Part shown: positions 9,693 to 17,445 of the stretch, one piece after another | Layout of the letters: each line of letters starts with the position of its first letter | Numbering within the stretch: position 1 is the first letter of the stretch | DNA from: Chryseobacterium sp. Leaf201 | GTDB lineage: Bacteria > Bacteroidota > Bacteroidia > Flavobacteriales > Weeksellaceae | Direction of reading: 5' to 3' | Assembly (NCBI RefSeq): GCF_001421435.1 | Contig: NZ_LMKA01000013.1 | Span: forward strand, 19,288 to 83,287 | DNA: 64,000 nt | Made by a program: the position numbers and the translations under genes | The notes under the pieces: model-generated | What the model saw: only the letters and a program-made list of their open reading frames with translations | Told to the model about the DNA's origin: nothing | Databases searched by the model: none

Positions 9693-9740
9693 TGTTGGTT
9701 TAAACTTTTTAAATGAACTTCAGGATAGAAATTCATTATG

Positions 9741-9748
9741 CAAAATTA
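9741..9748 (-). promoter_or_regulatory. -7 box of the hemN promoter
   Basis: The minus strand reads TAATTTTG, matching TAnnTTTG, about 48 bases before the hemN ATG. The -33 element is not clear. Confidence 0.4.
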
Positions 9749-9802
9749 AATATATCTTATGAATTTTGAATCATGAAATATATTAGGGTTTTTTTTCGAA
9801 AT

Positions 9803-10693
9803 TTATAATGAGTCTAAATACTTCTTCGGCAACTTCTTCCCCATATCAATATAACCTTCGCTGTTGTAATGCCACGGATCATTGCCGTAGCCATAATTTC
9901 TGGTTGACCGCACAATGGCTGCACTTTTATCATTTTTAACGAATTTTTCCTGTGCATACTGAACAAGCTCCCCCGTTTTCCAGACTCTTCCGGAAGGGTC
10001 TTTCCCGGAATCTGAAATTTTCCCGATTACTACCGGAAGGTCATCCGTCAGTAAAGCGGCCCTCATCTGGTTCATTAATATTTTAAGGTGATCATCATAA
10101 GCATCTGCAATCTCTTCGGAATAGCTGGCATCGCCTTCACCCTGCATCCAGAGGATTCCCGAAGGAATGATGATGTCTTTGTTGCCATCTTTATCAATAT
10201 CTGTTTCAGACAGGGCATTTTTCACTGTTTTTAAAAAATGATCATATTGGTTGAGTCCGTTGGTTCCGTAATAATCAGCATCCCAGCAGCCGAAATTTGC
10301 TTTTGCTGCACCGTCAATGGAAGTTCCTTCGCGGGCATATTTAATCAGTGCAATTTTATCATTGGGGAAAAGTTCTTTCATTTTTCCGGCAAAAGAAAGT
10401 TCCGGCCCAAACCGGTCTGAAAGTACATTTGTTTTCCCATCCGTTTTAAAGCCGGTTCCGTTGCCGGGCTTCAGGACGTCCCATTTGCCGGTTCCGCCGT
10501 TCAGATCTCCGTCCGGAACGGAATTCCCCTGAAAAATATAAACGTCTTTAAACGTTTTTAAATCACCCGGCAGGTCTTTATTGTAACCGAAACCGTTCAT
10601 ATTGGATTGTCCGGCCAGGATGAAAACCCTGATCTTCTGGGTGTAAAATAAGACGGGAATCAGTAAGAAGAAAAATATCTTTAAGTTTTTCAT
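9803..10693 (-). CDS. Secreted SASA-family acetylesterase (sialate O-acetylesterase-like)
   Basis: This 296-residue protein has a signal peptide (about residues 1-18) and a single SGNH-like domain of the carbohydrate-esterase SASA family. The nucleophile block is FILAGQSNMNGFG, the central block is SGILWMQGEGDASYSEE, and the catalytic Asp-His pair lies in DPWHYNSEGYIDMG near the C terminus. Relatives remove acetyl groups from sialic acid or plant xylan; which one applies here cannot be read from sequence because no other glycan genes adjoin it. A TACCTTTG -7 box stands 14 bases before the ATG. The gene appears to be transcribed alone. Confidence 0.87.
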   Translation of the reverse strand: MKNLKIFFFLLIPVLFYTQKIRVFILAGQSNMNGFGYNKDLPGDLKTFKDVYIFQGNSVPDGDLNGGTGKWDVLKPGNGTGFKTDGKTNVLSDRFGPELSFAGKMKELFPNDKIALIKYAREGTSIDGAAKANFGCWDADYYGTNGLNQYDHFLKTVKNALSETDIDKDGNKDIIIPSGILWMQGEGDASYSEEIADAYDDHLKILMNQMRAALLTDDLPVVIGKISDSGKDPSGRVWKTGELVQYAQEKFVKNDKSAAIVRSTRNYGYGNDPWHYNSEGYIDMGKKLPKKYLDSL

Positions 10694-10707
10694 GAACAGA
10701 ATTTAGT

Positions 10708-10715
10708 CAAAGGTA
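10708..10715 (-). promoter_or_regulatory. -7 box of the acetylesterase promoter
   Basis: The minus strand reads TACCTTTG, an exact TAnnTTTG match, 14 bases before the ATG of the SASA-family gene. Confidence 0.45.
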
Positions 10716-10788
10716 AAGCGAATAATATTTTAAATAAAGTCTTATAAAAAGATATATTCTATAGTAAGAATTCAGATACTGAATTGAA

Positions 10789-11142
10789 TTATCTTCTGTC
10801 CAGCCAATGAGGTTCAGGAACGGATTCAAGAAAAACCCTCCACTCTTCTAAAATAGCCAGGAATTCTGTAACAGGCAACGTTATTTCAGTTCCACCTGTA
10901 TTAAATATGGCAACAGGCGGATCCGGAGGATGGTTTCTTATTTCAACAGATTCCGAATCATGGTAGCCCCAGATCGTGTCATTTTTAAAATCAAAAGTAT
11001 AATCCAGTGAATTAATTTCACCTCTGATATGTTCTGTAAGTTCTAATCCGTTCGGCTCCAGGAAGCTTGCAATTTCATGATTAAAAGCATTTCCGTTAAT
11101 ATTGCTGACACCAATACAAGGTCTTCTGGTAAAACCGGGCAT
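10789..11142 (-). CDS. Hypothetical protein, 117 aa
   Basis: I do not recognise this 117-residue protein. It has no signal peptide or membrane segment and looks like a small soluble acidic protein. A central FDFKNDTIWGYHDSESVEI stretch and a C-terminal helix FLAILEEWRVFLESVP are its most distinctive parts. The latter resembles closing helices seen in some small immunity-type proteins that sit alone or behind toxins, but no toxin gene adjoins it here, so this is only a loose comparison. A near-consensus TATATTTC lies four bases ahead of the ATG. Amino-acid composition and codon use look like a genuine gene, with no overlapping alternative. Confidence 0.55.
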   Translation of the reverse strand: MPGFTRRPCIGVSNINGNAFNHEIASFLEPNGLELTEHIRGEINSLDYTFDFKNDTIWGYHDSESVEIRNHPPDPPVAIFNTGGTEITLPVTEFLAILEEWRVFLESVPEPHWLDRR

Positions 11143-11191
11143 TTCGGAAATATAAAAAGTTAAATTATATTTTTTTTGCTGTATTCATCAT

Positions 11192-12205
11192 TTAAAACTT
11201 CAGTCTCATCACAGAAATCTTATCTTTTCCCGCAAAAACAACTGTATTTCCATCAACCCATTCACAGACGAAAAATCCTTTTTCATCAGAAATCTTTTTC
11301 CATGTCTTACCGAAGTCTGAAGAATAGCTGATATGACGGTCTCCTGCGGAAATAATTTCCCTGCCTCCGGAACCGGGTTTGATTTTTACACAGGTGGTAT
11401 ACCCTGCATTCTGCCCTGAAGCCTGTACCTGCCAGGTTTGCCCTGCGTCTTTTGTGGTGGCAATATTATTGACGTTTGCCTCTTGTTTTGTATAGTCCCC
11501 GCCAACTGCAATCCCGAACCGGTCATCTGAAAAATCAATGGAATAGATGCCCTGTGAAGATTCACCCTGGACAAAAGGAGTATTAAAAATTTCAAAATCA
11601 TCTTTTTTAAGGTTTAACCTTAGAATTCTCGAAGCTTTTCCGCCGGTTGCAATCCACAGGTAGTTTTTCGTAGAAGCCATGTTGGTATTACTGGCTGCAA
11701 ATGCCGCTTCCCCTTTGTTTAAGATAACCGTATTGTCATGCATGCCCCATTTTCCCTTTTTATATTCGGCCAGCTTCAGTTTGTTGTCGGTATTGGCATC
11801 ACTGAAGGCAAATGCATGTTTCTTATTTACAAAATGCAGTGCATCATAAAAAGCCGTTTTGGCGGTATCTGAAAATACAATTTCAGCGGTCAGGTCTTTT
11901 TTACTGATTTTAAAAAATTCAGCAGGACTTTCAATATTGACGGCATAGAAAAAATTCTTATCCTGGGCCAGTGTCCGGAACTGCAGTTTCTTTTCGGATA
12001 GCAGAATCTGTTTGTGATTTTCAGGATCTTTCAAATCGACAAAGCCAAACTTAGAATCCGTGCCGCTGTACCAGATTTTGTTATCATACATTTCAATCGC
12101 ACGAATACTTATTTTGTCAGTGAAGACGGTTTTCATGCTTTCGATATTCTGCGAAAACATGAAAGCCCCTAAGAATAAAAACAATGCGGGAAGGAATTTT
12201 CTCAT
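11192..12205 (-). CDS. Secreted BNR/photosystem II stability factor-like beta-propeller protein
   Basis: The protein is about 337 residues from the ATG at 12205; a TTG three codons upstream was not chosen because the -7 box TAAATTTG lies at 12212-12219. A signal peptide (MRKFLPALFLFLGAFMFSQ) precedes repeated beta-propeller blades. Asp-box-like stretches are visible in ATTKDAGQTWQVQ and SSDFGKTWKKI, the SxDxGxTW pattern of BNR and Ycf48-type repeats. Annotation pipelines usually call relatives oxidoreductase or photosystem II stability protein, but no catalytic site is evident and binding is more likely than catalysis. It lies just past the permease terminator and is probably transcribed on its own. 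Confidence 0.75.
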   Translation of the reverse strand: MRKFLPALFLFLGAFMFSQNIESMKTVFTDKISIRAIEMYDNKIWYSGTDSKFGFVDLKDPENHKQILLSEKKLQFRTLAQDKNFFYAVNIESPAEFFKISKKDLTAEIVFSDTAKTAFYDALHFVNKKHAFAFSDANTDNKLKLAEYKKGKWGMHDNTVILNKGEAAFAASNTNMASTKNYLWIATGGKASRILRLNLKKDDFEIFNTPFVQGESSQGIYSIDFSDDRFGIAVGGDYTKQEANVNNIATTKDAGQTWQVQASGQNAGYTTCVKIKPGSGGREIISAGDRHISYSSDFGKTWKKISDEKGFFVCEWVDGNTVVFAGKDKISVMRLKF

Positions 12206-12211
12206 ATCATT

Positions 12212-12219
12212 CAAATTTA
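12212..12219 (-). promoter_or_regulatory. -7 box six bases before the BNR gene start
   Basis: The minus strand reads TAAATTTG, an exact TAnnTTTG match, with AATGAT between it and the ATG. It follows directly on the T-run of the upstream gene's terminator, so terminator and promoter are packed together. Confidence 0.5.
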
Positions 12220-12222
12220 ATC

Positions 12223-12250
12223 AAAAAAAATTCCGCACGAAGCGGAATTT
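12223..12250 (-). terminator. Terminator of the amino-acid permease gene
   Basis: An 8-bp stem AATTCCGC/GCGGAATT (12229-12236 with 12242-12249) is followed on the minus strand by eight T residues, just after the permease stop. Confidence 0.87.
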
Positions 12251-12254
12251 AAAT

Positions 12255-13898
12255 TTATTGTTTGTTGTCAATATCGATATCAACGTCTTGTAAAGGTTCC
12301 TGTTCAGCTTTGAACGTTTCTCCGTAACCACCGTTCTGCAGTTTTGAATTTCGCTTGCTGTAAAGAAAGTAAATAACAAACCCGATAGCCAGCCAGCCCA
12401 AAGAATACATCTGCGCTTCTTTGCTCAGGTTGAAAATTAAATACACATTAATGGTAATTCCCAGACAGGCAATTAACGGCAATGCGGGAACTTTAAAACT
12501 TCTTACTAAGTTTGGTTCTTTTACTCTTAAAACCCATACCGCAACACAAACCATAGTGAATGCGAATAAAGTTCCGAAACTTGTCATGTGTGCCAGGTCA
12601 TTGATAGGCGTAAGTGACGCTACTATCGCAATCACCGATCCTAATATCATTAAGTTCTTTCTTGGAACTCCGGAGGTAGCATTTACTTTTGAAAAGGTAG
12701 CAGGAATAAGTCCGTCTTTAGACATTCCCAGGAAAATCCTGGACTGCCCCATGATCATTACCATCAAAACTGAAATCAAACCGATGGTTGCTGCAATCGT
12801 GATGATATAACCGGCCCAGGCCTGCCCTGCAATATCGAATGCATAAGCAACCGGAGCTTTTATAGCGTCAGGATATTTACCCAACGGATTAAAATCACTG
12901 TAATGCATCATCCCCGTAAGCACGAGAGATACCAGTATGTATAAAACTGTACAGATGATTAATGAAGTAATAATGGCAAAAGGAACATCTTTTTTAGGGT
13001 TGATTGCCTCACCGGCCTGTGTAGATACGGCATCAAATCCTACGTACGCGAAGAAAATCGCAGAAGCACCGGCAACAATACCGGCAACGCCGTATGCTTT
13101 ATGAGGGACCCCGTTTTCTGTAATTGTTGTTGCTTCAGGGATAAAAGGCGTCCAGTTGGACGTGTCTATAAAAAACAGACCTGCAATAATGACAAATATA
13201 ATCGCAGAAACTTTTAAAATTACAATAAAATTATTGGCTTTTGCAGCACCTTTGGTTCCTCTCAGTAAAATCCAGATTACAAATAAAACGATTAATAATG
13301 CCGGTAAATTCAAGAAAAGCTTAAAATCCATTAATTCAGGAGCCGCATTGAAATTACTGATGGTGTCCTGGAAACCCTGCAGCTTATCTGCAGGCAAATT
13401 TCCTTCAGCGAGCTGTTTTGTTGCCTCTCCGAAAGCTTTGTGAGCCGTACCGGGATCTGTAGTCATCCAATAAGGCAGATGCAGACCGAACATTTTTAGG
13501 AGTTTTGCAAAATACCCGGACCAGGAAACGGCAACCGTCATAGATCCCATGGCGTATTCCAAAATCAGTCCCCACCCGATTATCCATGCAAAAATTTCTC
13601 CTACCGTTCCGTAAGCATAAGCATAGGCAGAACCTTCAACGGGAAGTATTGATGCAAATTCAGCATAACATAAAGCAGCAAATACACAGGCAATTCCGGC
13701 AATTACAAAAGACAGAGCCAAAGCAGGTCCTGCATTATAATAGGCACCGGTACCTGTAAGTACGAAAATTCCTCCTCCTATAATAGCTCCAATTCCTATT
13801 GCAGTAAGACTCCATTTTCCCAAAACACGTTTCAGTTCACTTTTCTGTATATCAGCCTCGTAAGCACTCATTGGCTTTTTAGCCCAAATTTTCGACAT
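12255..13898 (-). CDS. APC-family amino-acid permease (cationic amino acid transporter type)
   Basis: This 547-residue inner-membrane protein belongs to the amino acid-polyamine-organocation superfamily. The first helix carries the substrate-binding unwound segment GIGAIIGGGIFVLTG, and the sixth shows FFAYVGFDAVSTQAGEAINPKKD, the consensus amphipathic region of the cationic amino acid transporter (CAT/YfnA) group. About 12 to 14 membrane helices are present, with a longer periplasmic loop between helices 3 and 4. The likely job is proton-driven uptake of amino acids, but the exact substrate is not determinable. It is monocistronic with a clear terminator. The N-terminal MSKIWAKKPMSAYEADI is a cytosolic extension common in Bacteroidota members. 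Confidence 0.9.
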   Translation of the reverse strand: MSKIWAKKPMSAYEADIQKSELKRVLGKWSLTAIGIGAIIGGGIFVLTGTGAYYNAGPALALSFVIAGIACVFAALCYAEFASILPVEGSAYAYAYGTVGEIFAWIIGWGLILEYAMGSMTVAVSWSGYFAKLLKMFGLHLPYWMTTDPGTAHKAFGEATKQLAEGNLPADKLQGFQDTISNFNAAPELMDFKLFLNLPALLIVLFVIWILLRGTKGAAKANNFIVILKVSAIIFVIIAGLFFIDTSNWTPFIPEATTITENGVPHKAYGVAGIVAGASAIFFAYVGFDAVSTQAGEAINPKKDVPFAIITSLIICTVLYILVSLVLTGMMHYSDFNPLGKYPDAIKAPVAYAFDIAGQAWAGYIITIAATIGLISVLMVMIMGQSRIFLGMSKDGLIPATFSKVNATSGVPRKNLMILGSVIAIVASLTPINDLAHMTSFGTLFAFTMVCVAVWVLRVKEPNLVRSFKVPALPLIACLGITINVYLIFNLSKEAQMYSLGWLAIGFVIYFLYSKRNSKLQNGGYGETFKAEQEPLQDVDIDIDNKQ

Positions 13899-14051
13899 AT
13901 TTTATTTGTTTAGTAAAGATTTACGAAAATATAAAAAAAATAGAAACTTTAACGTTTATTAATAAATTTAAAACAATATTTGTACATAAAAAATTTTAAA
14001 ATTCTGATTTACACTTTATTTAAACCATTTTCAGGGGCGTGATTTTTTGTT

Positions 14052-14059
14052 TATTTTTG
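14052..14059 (+). promoter_or_regulatory. -7 box five bases before the pnuC start
   Basis: The sequence TATTTTTG matches TAnnTTTG and is separated from the ATG at 14065 only by ACCTC. It excludes the in-frame TTG at 14047 as a start because that would lie upstream of the predicted transcription start. Confidence 0.5.
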
Positions 14060-14064
14060 ACCTC

Positions 14065-14730
14065 ATGAATTTATATGATCTCTTCATAAAACCTTATGAA
14101 ACCTACACTCCCTTACAGATATTTTCAGAAGCCTTTGCCACCGTTTTCGGGATCCTGAGCGTTTATTTTTCAATTAAAAAAAACATCTGGGTTTATCCTA
14201 CGGGAATTATCTCTACCCTGCTTTATGTTTATATTCTTTTTGATTTCGGATTGCTGGGCGACTGTATGATCAATGTTTACTATACGGTAATGAGCATTTA
14301 CGGCTGGATGCTGTGGGCCGGAAGCTCGAAAGACCACATCCATGTGGAAGTTTCACGGGCCACTGAAAAAGAATGGCGCTACGGGATTTTACTTTTTGCC
14401 TTAAGTTTCATCTTAGTAACTGCAGTATATTATTTCAAGCCTTATATTGATAACGGATTTTCAATGGCCGGTGCAGATTTGGGACTCTATCACCTGGACT
14501 GGGCGAACTGGCTGGACGTTATGACCACTTCCGTTTTCCTGGTGGGAATGTGGTTTATGGCCAAACGCCGTATTGAAAACTGGATCTTCTGGATCATCGG
14601 GGATTTCATCTGCATCCCGATGATGATTTATAAAGGTTTAGGAATCACTTCGGTTCAATATTTGGTATTTACTGTAATGGCAATCCTGGGATATGCCACA
14701 TGGAAAAAAAGTTTAAAAAAAATGTATTAA
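14065..14730 (+). CDS. pnuC: Nicotinamide riboside transporter PnuC
   Basis: This 221-residue protein belongs to the PnuC family of facilitators that move nicotinamide riboside across the inner membrane for NAD synthesis. Seven to eight membrane segments are visible. Family features include the early EAFATVFGILSVYFSIKKNIWVYP block, the NVYYTVMSIYGWMLW block with its WxxW-like tryptophans, and the C-terminal NWIFWIIGDFICIPMMIYKG region that carries the conserved Trp and Asn contacts. Start chosen at 14065 because the -7 promoter box lies directly upstream. A lipoprotein gene follows after 4 bases. No kinase gene such as nadR is nearby. A thiamine-specific PnuT cannot be fully ruled out, but no TPP riboswitch is present. 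Confidence 0.88.
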   Translation: MNLYDLFIKPYETYTPLQIFSEAFATVFGILSVYFSIKKNIWVYPTGIISTLLYVYILFDFGLLGDCMINVYYTVMSIYGWMLWAGSSKDHIHVEVSRATEKEWRYGILLFALSFILVTAVYYFKPYIDNGFSMAGADLGLYHLDWANWLDVMTTSVFLVGMWFMAKRRIENWIFWIIGDFICIPMMIYKGLGITSVQYLVFTVMAILGYATWKKSLKKMY

Positions 14731-14734
14731 AGTC

Positions 14735-15358
14735 ATGAAAAATTTATTAAAAATAGCATTCAGCGTAATCACCATATCAAGTTTAACTTCTTGTGCAGTG
14801 TATTCTGATCCTGCGGTAAGCGGGTACGGAGACCCGTATTATGATAACGGATCTTATTATGCCCCTCAGGGATATTACGGAAACGGAGGATATTGGGGAA
14901 ATGACGGATATTATTACAGAAATGATGTCAATTACTATTATGACAACGGCATTCCTTATTATTATCAGAATTACGACAATTCCAGAAGGAAAGTATATGT
15001 AGACAGAAGATCTACTGCGTCCGGACAGGGAGCCACCACTTCACAACGGCCTAATAACGGTTTCAGAGGCGGCGTGAAAGACGGACCTACCAATAATGGC
15101 AGTTCCAACACCGGGTTCAGACAAAACAACAGGCAGAACAGCAGCCAGAGACAGAACAGCGGATTCAGGAACCAGCAGCAGAGCACCCCGAGAACCCAGA
15201 ACAACAGCGGCGGATTCAGGAATAACTCTTCTACGAATTCCAATACCAACACAAACAGCGGCGGGTTCAGAAACAGTTCAGGGACCACTACCACGCAGCA
15301 GAACTCTTCTTCCCAGCAGAATACCACCCGTAATACAAACAGCGGCGGGTTCAGATAA
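14735..15358 (+). CDS. Tyr/Gly-rich lipoprotein with GGFR repeats
   Basis: This 207-residue protein has a lipoprotein signal ending in LTSC, so Cys20 would be lipidated. The next 80 residues are dominated by Tyr, Gly, Asp and Asn (PQGYYGNGG, NYYYDNGIPYYYQNYDN). From about residue 105 to the end, Asn/Ser/Gln-rich low-complexity sequence carries six GFR-type units, the last ones reading NSGGFR and the protein ending on GGFR. No enzyme motif is visible and the protein is probably an unstructured envelope component. It follows pnuC after 4 bases and ends at its own terminator. The repeats invite copy-number change between strains. A long antisense frame here is a by-product of the repeat composition. 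Confidence 0.75.
   Translation: MKNLLKIAFSVITISSLTSCAVYSDPAVSGYGDPYYDNGSYYAPQGYYGNGGYWGNDGYYYRNDVNYYYDNGIPYYYQNYDNSRRKVYVDRRSTASGQGATTSQRPNNGFRGGVKDGPTNNGSSNTGFRQNNRQNSSQRQNSGFRNQQQSTPRTQNNSGGFRNNSSTNSNTNTNSGGFRNSSGTTTTQQNSSSQQNTTRNTNSGGFR
15061..15355 (+). repeat. Imperfect tandem repeats coding NSGGFR units
   Basis: Within the lipoprotein gene the motif (N)(S/T)G(G)FR recurs at six places, with near-identical DNA such as aacagcggcgggttcag repeated near the 3' end, separated by Asn/Ser/Gln-rich linkers. Confidence 0.75.
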
Positions 15359-15376
15359 AAACGGTTATAAATAAGT

Positions 15377-15410
15377 AAACGGACAGCTGACACTGTTCGT
15401 TTTTGTTTTA
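15377..15410 (+). terminator. Terminator of the pnuC-lipoprotein unit
   Basis: A 10-bp stem with one GU pair (15377-15386 with 15393-15402) is followed by a T-rich run on the plus strand, 18 bases after the lipoprotein stop. Confidence 0.75.
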
Positions 15411-15417
15411 ATTATAG

Positions 15418-15425
15418 TAATTTTG
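15418..15425 (+). promoter_or_regulatory. -7 box of the dapF promoter
   Basis: TAATTTTG matches TAnnTTTG and lies 22 bases before the dapF ATG. The -33 region is T-rich (TTCG) without a clean TTTG at standard spacing. Confidence 0.45.
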
Positions 15426-15447
15426 CACGTTCAGTTTTAAGACAGAT

Positions 15448-16230
15448 ATGATATCAGAAAATATAGAATTTTATAAGTACCAGGGCACAGGAAATGATTT
15501 TGTCATGATAGACAACCGCGACCTTCAGTTCCCTAAAAACAGGGAAATTATCGAGAAATTGTGTGACCGGAGGTTCGGGATTGGTGCAGACGGACTGATC
15601 CTGCTGGAAAATGATCCTTCGTACGATTTTAAGATGGTGTATTATAATGCCGACGGCGGAGAAAGCACGATGTGCGGAAACGGCGGAAGGTGCCTGGTCG
15701 CATTTGCTTTCTTTCTTGATATTTTTGAAAACCGATGCCGGTTTATCGCGATTGACGGCGAACATGAGGCGGAGATCCATAACGGGATTGTCAAGTTAAA
15801 AATGATTGATGTTGATACCATCTCCATGGAAGGCGAAGCTGCCGTTATGAATACGGGTTCTCCCCATTATGTAAAATATGTAGAGGATCTGGCTAACTAC
15901 AATGTTTTTGCAGAAGGACATGGCATCAGGAACTCTGAAAACCATAAGGAAAATGGCATCAATGTCAACTTTATGGAAAAAATAACCGATGATGAAATTT
16001 TCGTAAGGACCTATGAACGTGGCGTTGAAGATGAAACCTACAGCTGCGGGACGGGAGTTACGGCTTCGGCTTTAACTTTTCTGCAAAAAGGCCATCTAAC
16101 CTCAGTAAAAGTAAAAACCCTGGGGGGCAGCCTTAAAGTGTATGCTGAAAAAAACGGGGATTCTTTCACCAATATCTGGCTGGAGGGCCCGGCAAAGCAG
16201 GTTTTTAAAGGAAAAATCAACCTTATTTAA
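15448..16230 (+). CDS. dapF: Diaminopimelate epimerase
   Basis: This 260-residue cytosolic enzyme interconverts LL- and meso-diaminopimelate, the last step toward the peptidoglycan cross-linking amino acid and lysine. Both catalytic cysteines are seen: Cys76 in STMCGNGGRC and Cys200 in YSCGTGVTAS, each in the expected context. The N-terminal FYKYQGTGNDFVMIDN block is also typical. Length is slightly short for the family but normal for Bacteroidota. The next gene, mltG, begins 22 bases downstream on the same strand, so this is a small cell-wall operon preceded by a TAATTTTG -7 box. Confidence 0.97.
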   Translation: MISENIEFYKYQGTGNDFVMIDNRDLQFPKNREIIEKLCDRRFGIGADGLILLENDPSYDFKMVYYNADGGESTMCGNGGRCLVAFAFFLDIFENRCRFIAIDGEHEAEIHNGIVKLKMIDVDTISMEGEAAVMNTGSPHYVKYVEDLANYNVFAEGHGIRNSENHKENGINVNFMEKITDDEIFVRTYERGVEDETYSCGTGVTASALTFLQKGHLTSVKVKTLGGSLKVYAEKNGDSFTNIWLEGPAKQVFKGKINLI

Positions 16231-16252
16231 TTAATAACTTTAATCATAGTGC

Positions 16253-17278
16253 ATGAAAAAAGCTATTCTCATTATTATCCTTCTTGTTTTTGTAATAGGC
16301 GGATTTTTCGGTTTGAGATTATATACCAAATACTACGGGAATAACATTGAAAAAGACGGCTACGTCCTGATTCCCCATAACGCAGGTTTTAAGCAGATCC
16401 TGGATTCAGCGGCAAAATATGTTGACGATAAAGAATCTTTTGAAGCGGTTGCCCGGGAGAAAGATCTGGAAAGCAGTTTCAAAGCGGGGCGTTACCATTT
16501 TCAGAAAGGTCTGGGAAATGCAAAACTTGTGAATATGATCAAGGCCGGAAATCAGACGGAGAACAGTTTCAGGATCGGGGATTTCGGGGACGTTTACCAG
16601 ATGCTGGGTAAAGTAACCAAAAAAACAGAGCTGGACTCTCTTAAGTTCGTGGATGGGCTCAATGCCATTGCCGCTGAAAACGGGTACAGTAATGCAGAAG
16701 ACCTTAAAAAATATTTCTTTATTGATACCTATAATTTTTTCTGGACGGTTACGCCAAAAGATTTTTTCAACAGGTTTAATGACCAGTACAATGAATTCTG
16801 GAATGCCGAAAGAAAAGCTAAGGAAGAACAGTCAGGGCTGACAAGGGATCAGGTGTACGCACTTGCTTCGATTGTCTATAAAGAATCCGGAGGGAAAAAG
16901 GATGAAATGAGAACCATTGCCGGCCTGTATCTTAACCGCTACAGAAAAGGCATGAAGCTTCAGTCTGATCCAACGGTTATTTACGCCATTAATAAACAGA
17001 CCAATTTCAAAGAGCCGATCAAACGGGTATTCTACAAACATCTTTCAACACCTTCACCTTACAATACCTATGCTAACAAAGGCATTCCACCGGGGCCGAT
17101 CTGTATCGTAGATAAGAATTCTGTGGAAGCCGTCCTGAACGCAGAAAAAAACGAGTATATTTTTATGTGTGCAGATCCTGCAAGATTCGGATACCACAAA
17201 TTCACAGCAAGTGCCGAGCAGCACGCCATTAACGCCAAGGCTTACCAGGACTGGCTGAATTCAAAAAATATAAAATAG
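16253..17278 (+). CDS. mltG: Endolytic murein transglycosylase MltG
   Basis: This 341-residue YceG-like protein is anchored by one N-terminal membrane helix (about residues 4-22) and cleaves nascent glycan strands in the periplasm, helping to set glycan chain length. The catalytic Glu lies in ASIVYKESGGKKDEM, followed by the substrate-groove block GLYLNRYRKGMKLQSDPTV and the C-terminal LSTPSPYNTYANKGIPPGPI signature. Between helix and catalytic domain is a LysM-like region. It directly follows dapF, linking precursor supply and glycan processing. Length and motifs are normal for the family. Confidence 0.95.
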   Translation: MKKAILIIILLVFVIGGFFGLRLYTKYYGNNIEKDGYVLIPHNAGFKQILDSAAKYVDDKESFEAVAREKDLESSFKAGRYHFQKGLGNAKLVNMIKAGNQTENSFRIGDFGDVYQMLGKVTKKTELDSLKFVDGLNAIAAENGYSNAEDLKKYFFIDTYNFFWTVTPKDFFNRFNDQYNEFWNAERKAKEEQSGLTRDQVYALASIVYKESGGKKDEMRTIAGLYLNRYRKGMKLQSDPTVIYAINKQTNFKEPIKRVFYKHLSTPSPYNTYANKGIPPGPICIVDKNSVEAVLNAEKNEYIFMCADPARFGYHKFTASAEQHAINAKAYQDWLNSKNIK

Positions 17279-17362
17279 AAAATAAATTTAACTTTATTTT
17301 AACAATTCGATAATTAACATTTCGCGTTTTAAAGCGACTTATGTACTATAAATAATAAATTA

Positions 17363-17413
17363 TTACTTAATATTCAGGAATAGGCAGGTTAGCAATTTCG
17401 TAATATTAAGTAA
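17363..17413. repeat. 12-bp inverted repeat in the leader of the TonB-dependent receptor gene
   Basis: TTACTTAATATT (17363-17374) is repeated in inverse as AATATTAAGTAA (17402-17413) with 27 bases between them. The right arm shares four bases with a second hairpin further downstream, so the two structures would compete in RNA. It could be an operator or an RNA switch. Confidence 0.55.
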
Positions 17414-17431
17414 AATCTTTCACGATTTTAC
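17410..17431 (+). repeat. Second hairpin ahead of the TonB-dependent receptor start
   Basis: GTAAAATC (17410-17417) pairs perfectly with GATTTTAC (17424-17431) around a six-base loop, ending 14 bases before the ATG, where it could affect translation or bind a regulator. Confidence 0.5.
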
Positions 17432-17445
17432 ACAAACAATACCTT

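Noticed and set aside
13980..14064. Possible TPP or NAD-type riboswitch ahead of pnuC, suggested by CAGGGGCG
   Set aside because: The remaining conserved TPP elements (CTGAGA, ACCTGATCTGG) are missing and the -7 promoter box lies downstream of the motif, so it would not be transcribed.
14047..14064. TTG start extending PnuC by six residues
   Set aside because: The TTG lies upstream of the predicted transcription start, and the ATG at 14065 gives the normal family N terminus.
14971..15393. A 140-codon minus-strand frame rich in Leu, Phe and Cys
   Set aside because: It is the complement of the Asn/Gly/Ser repeats of the lipoprotein gene; its repeats are a by-product of the sense repeats.
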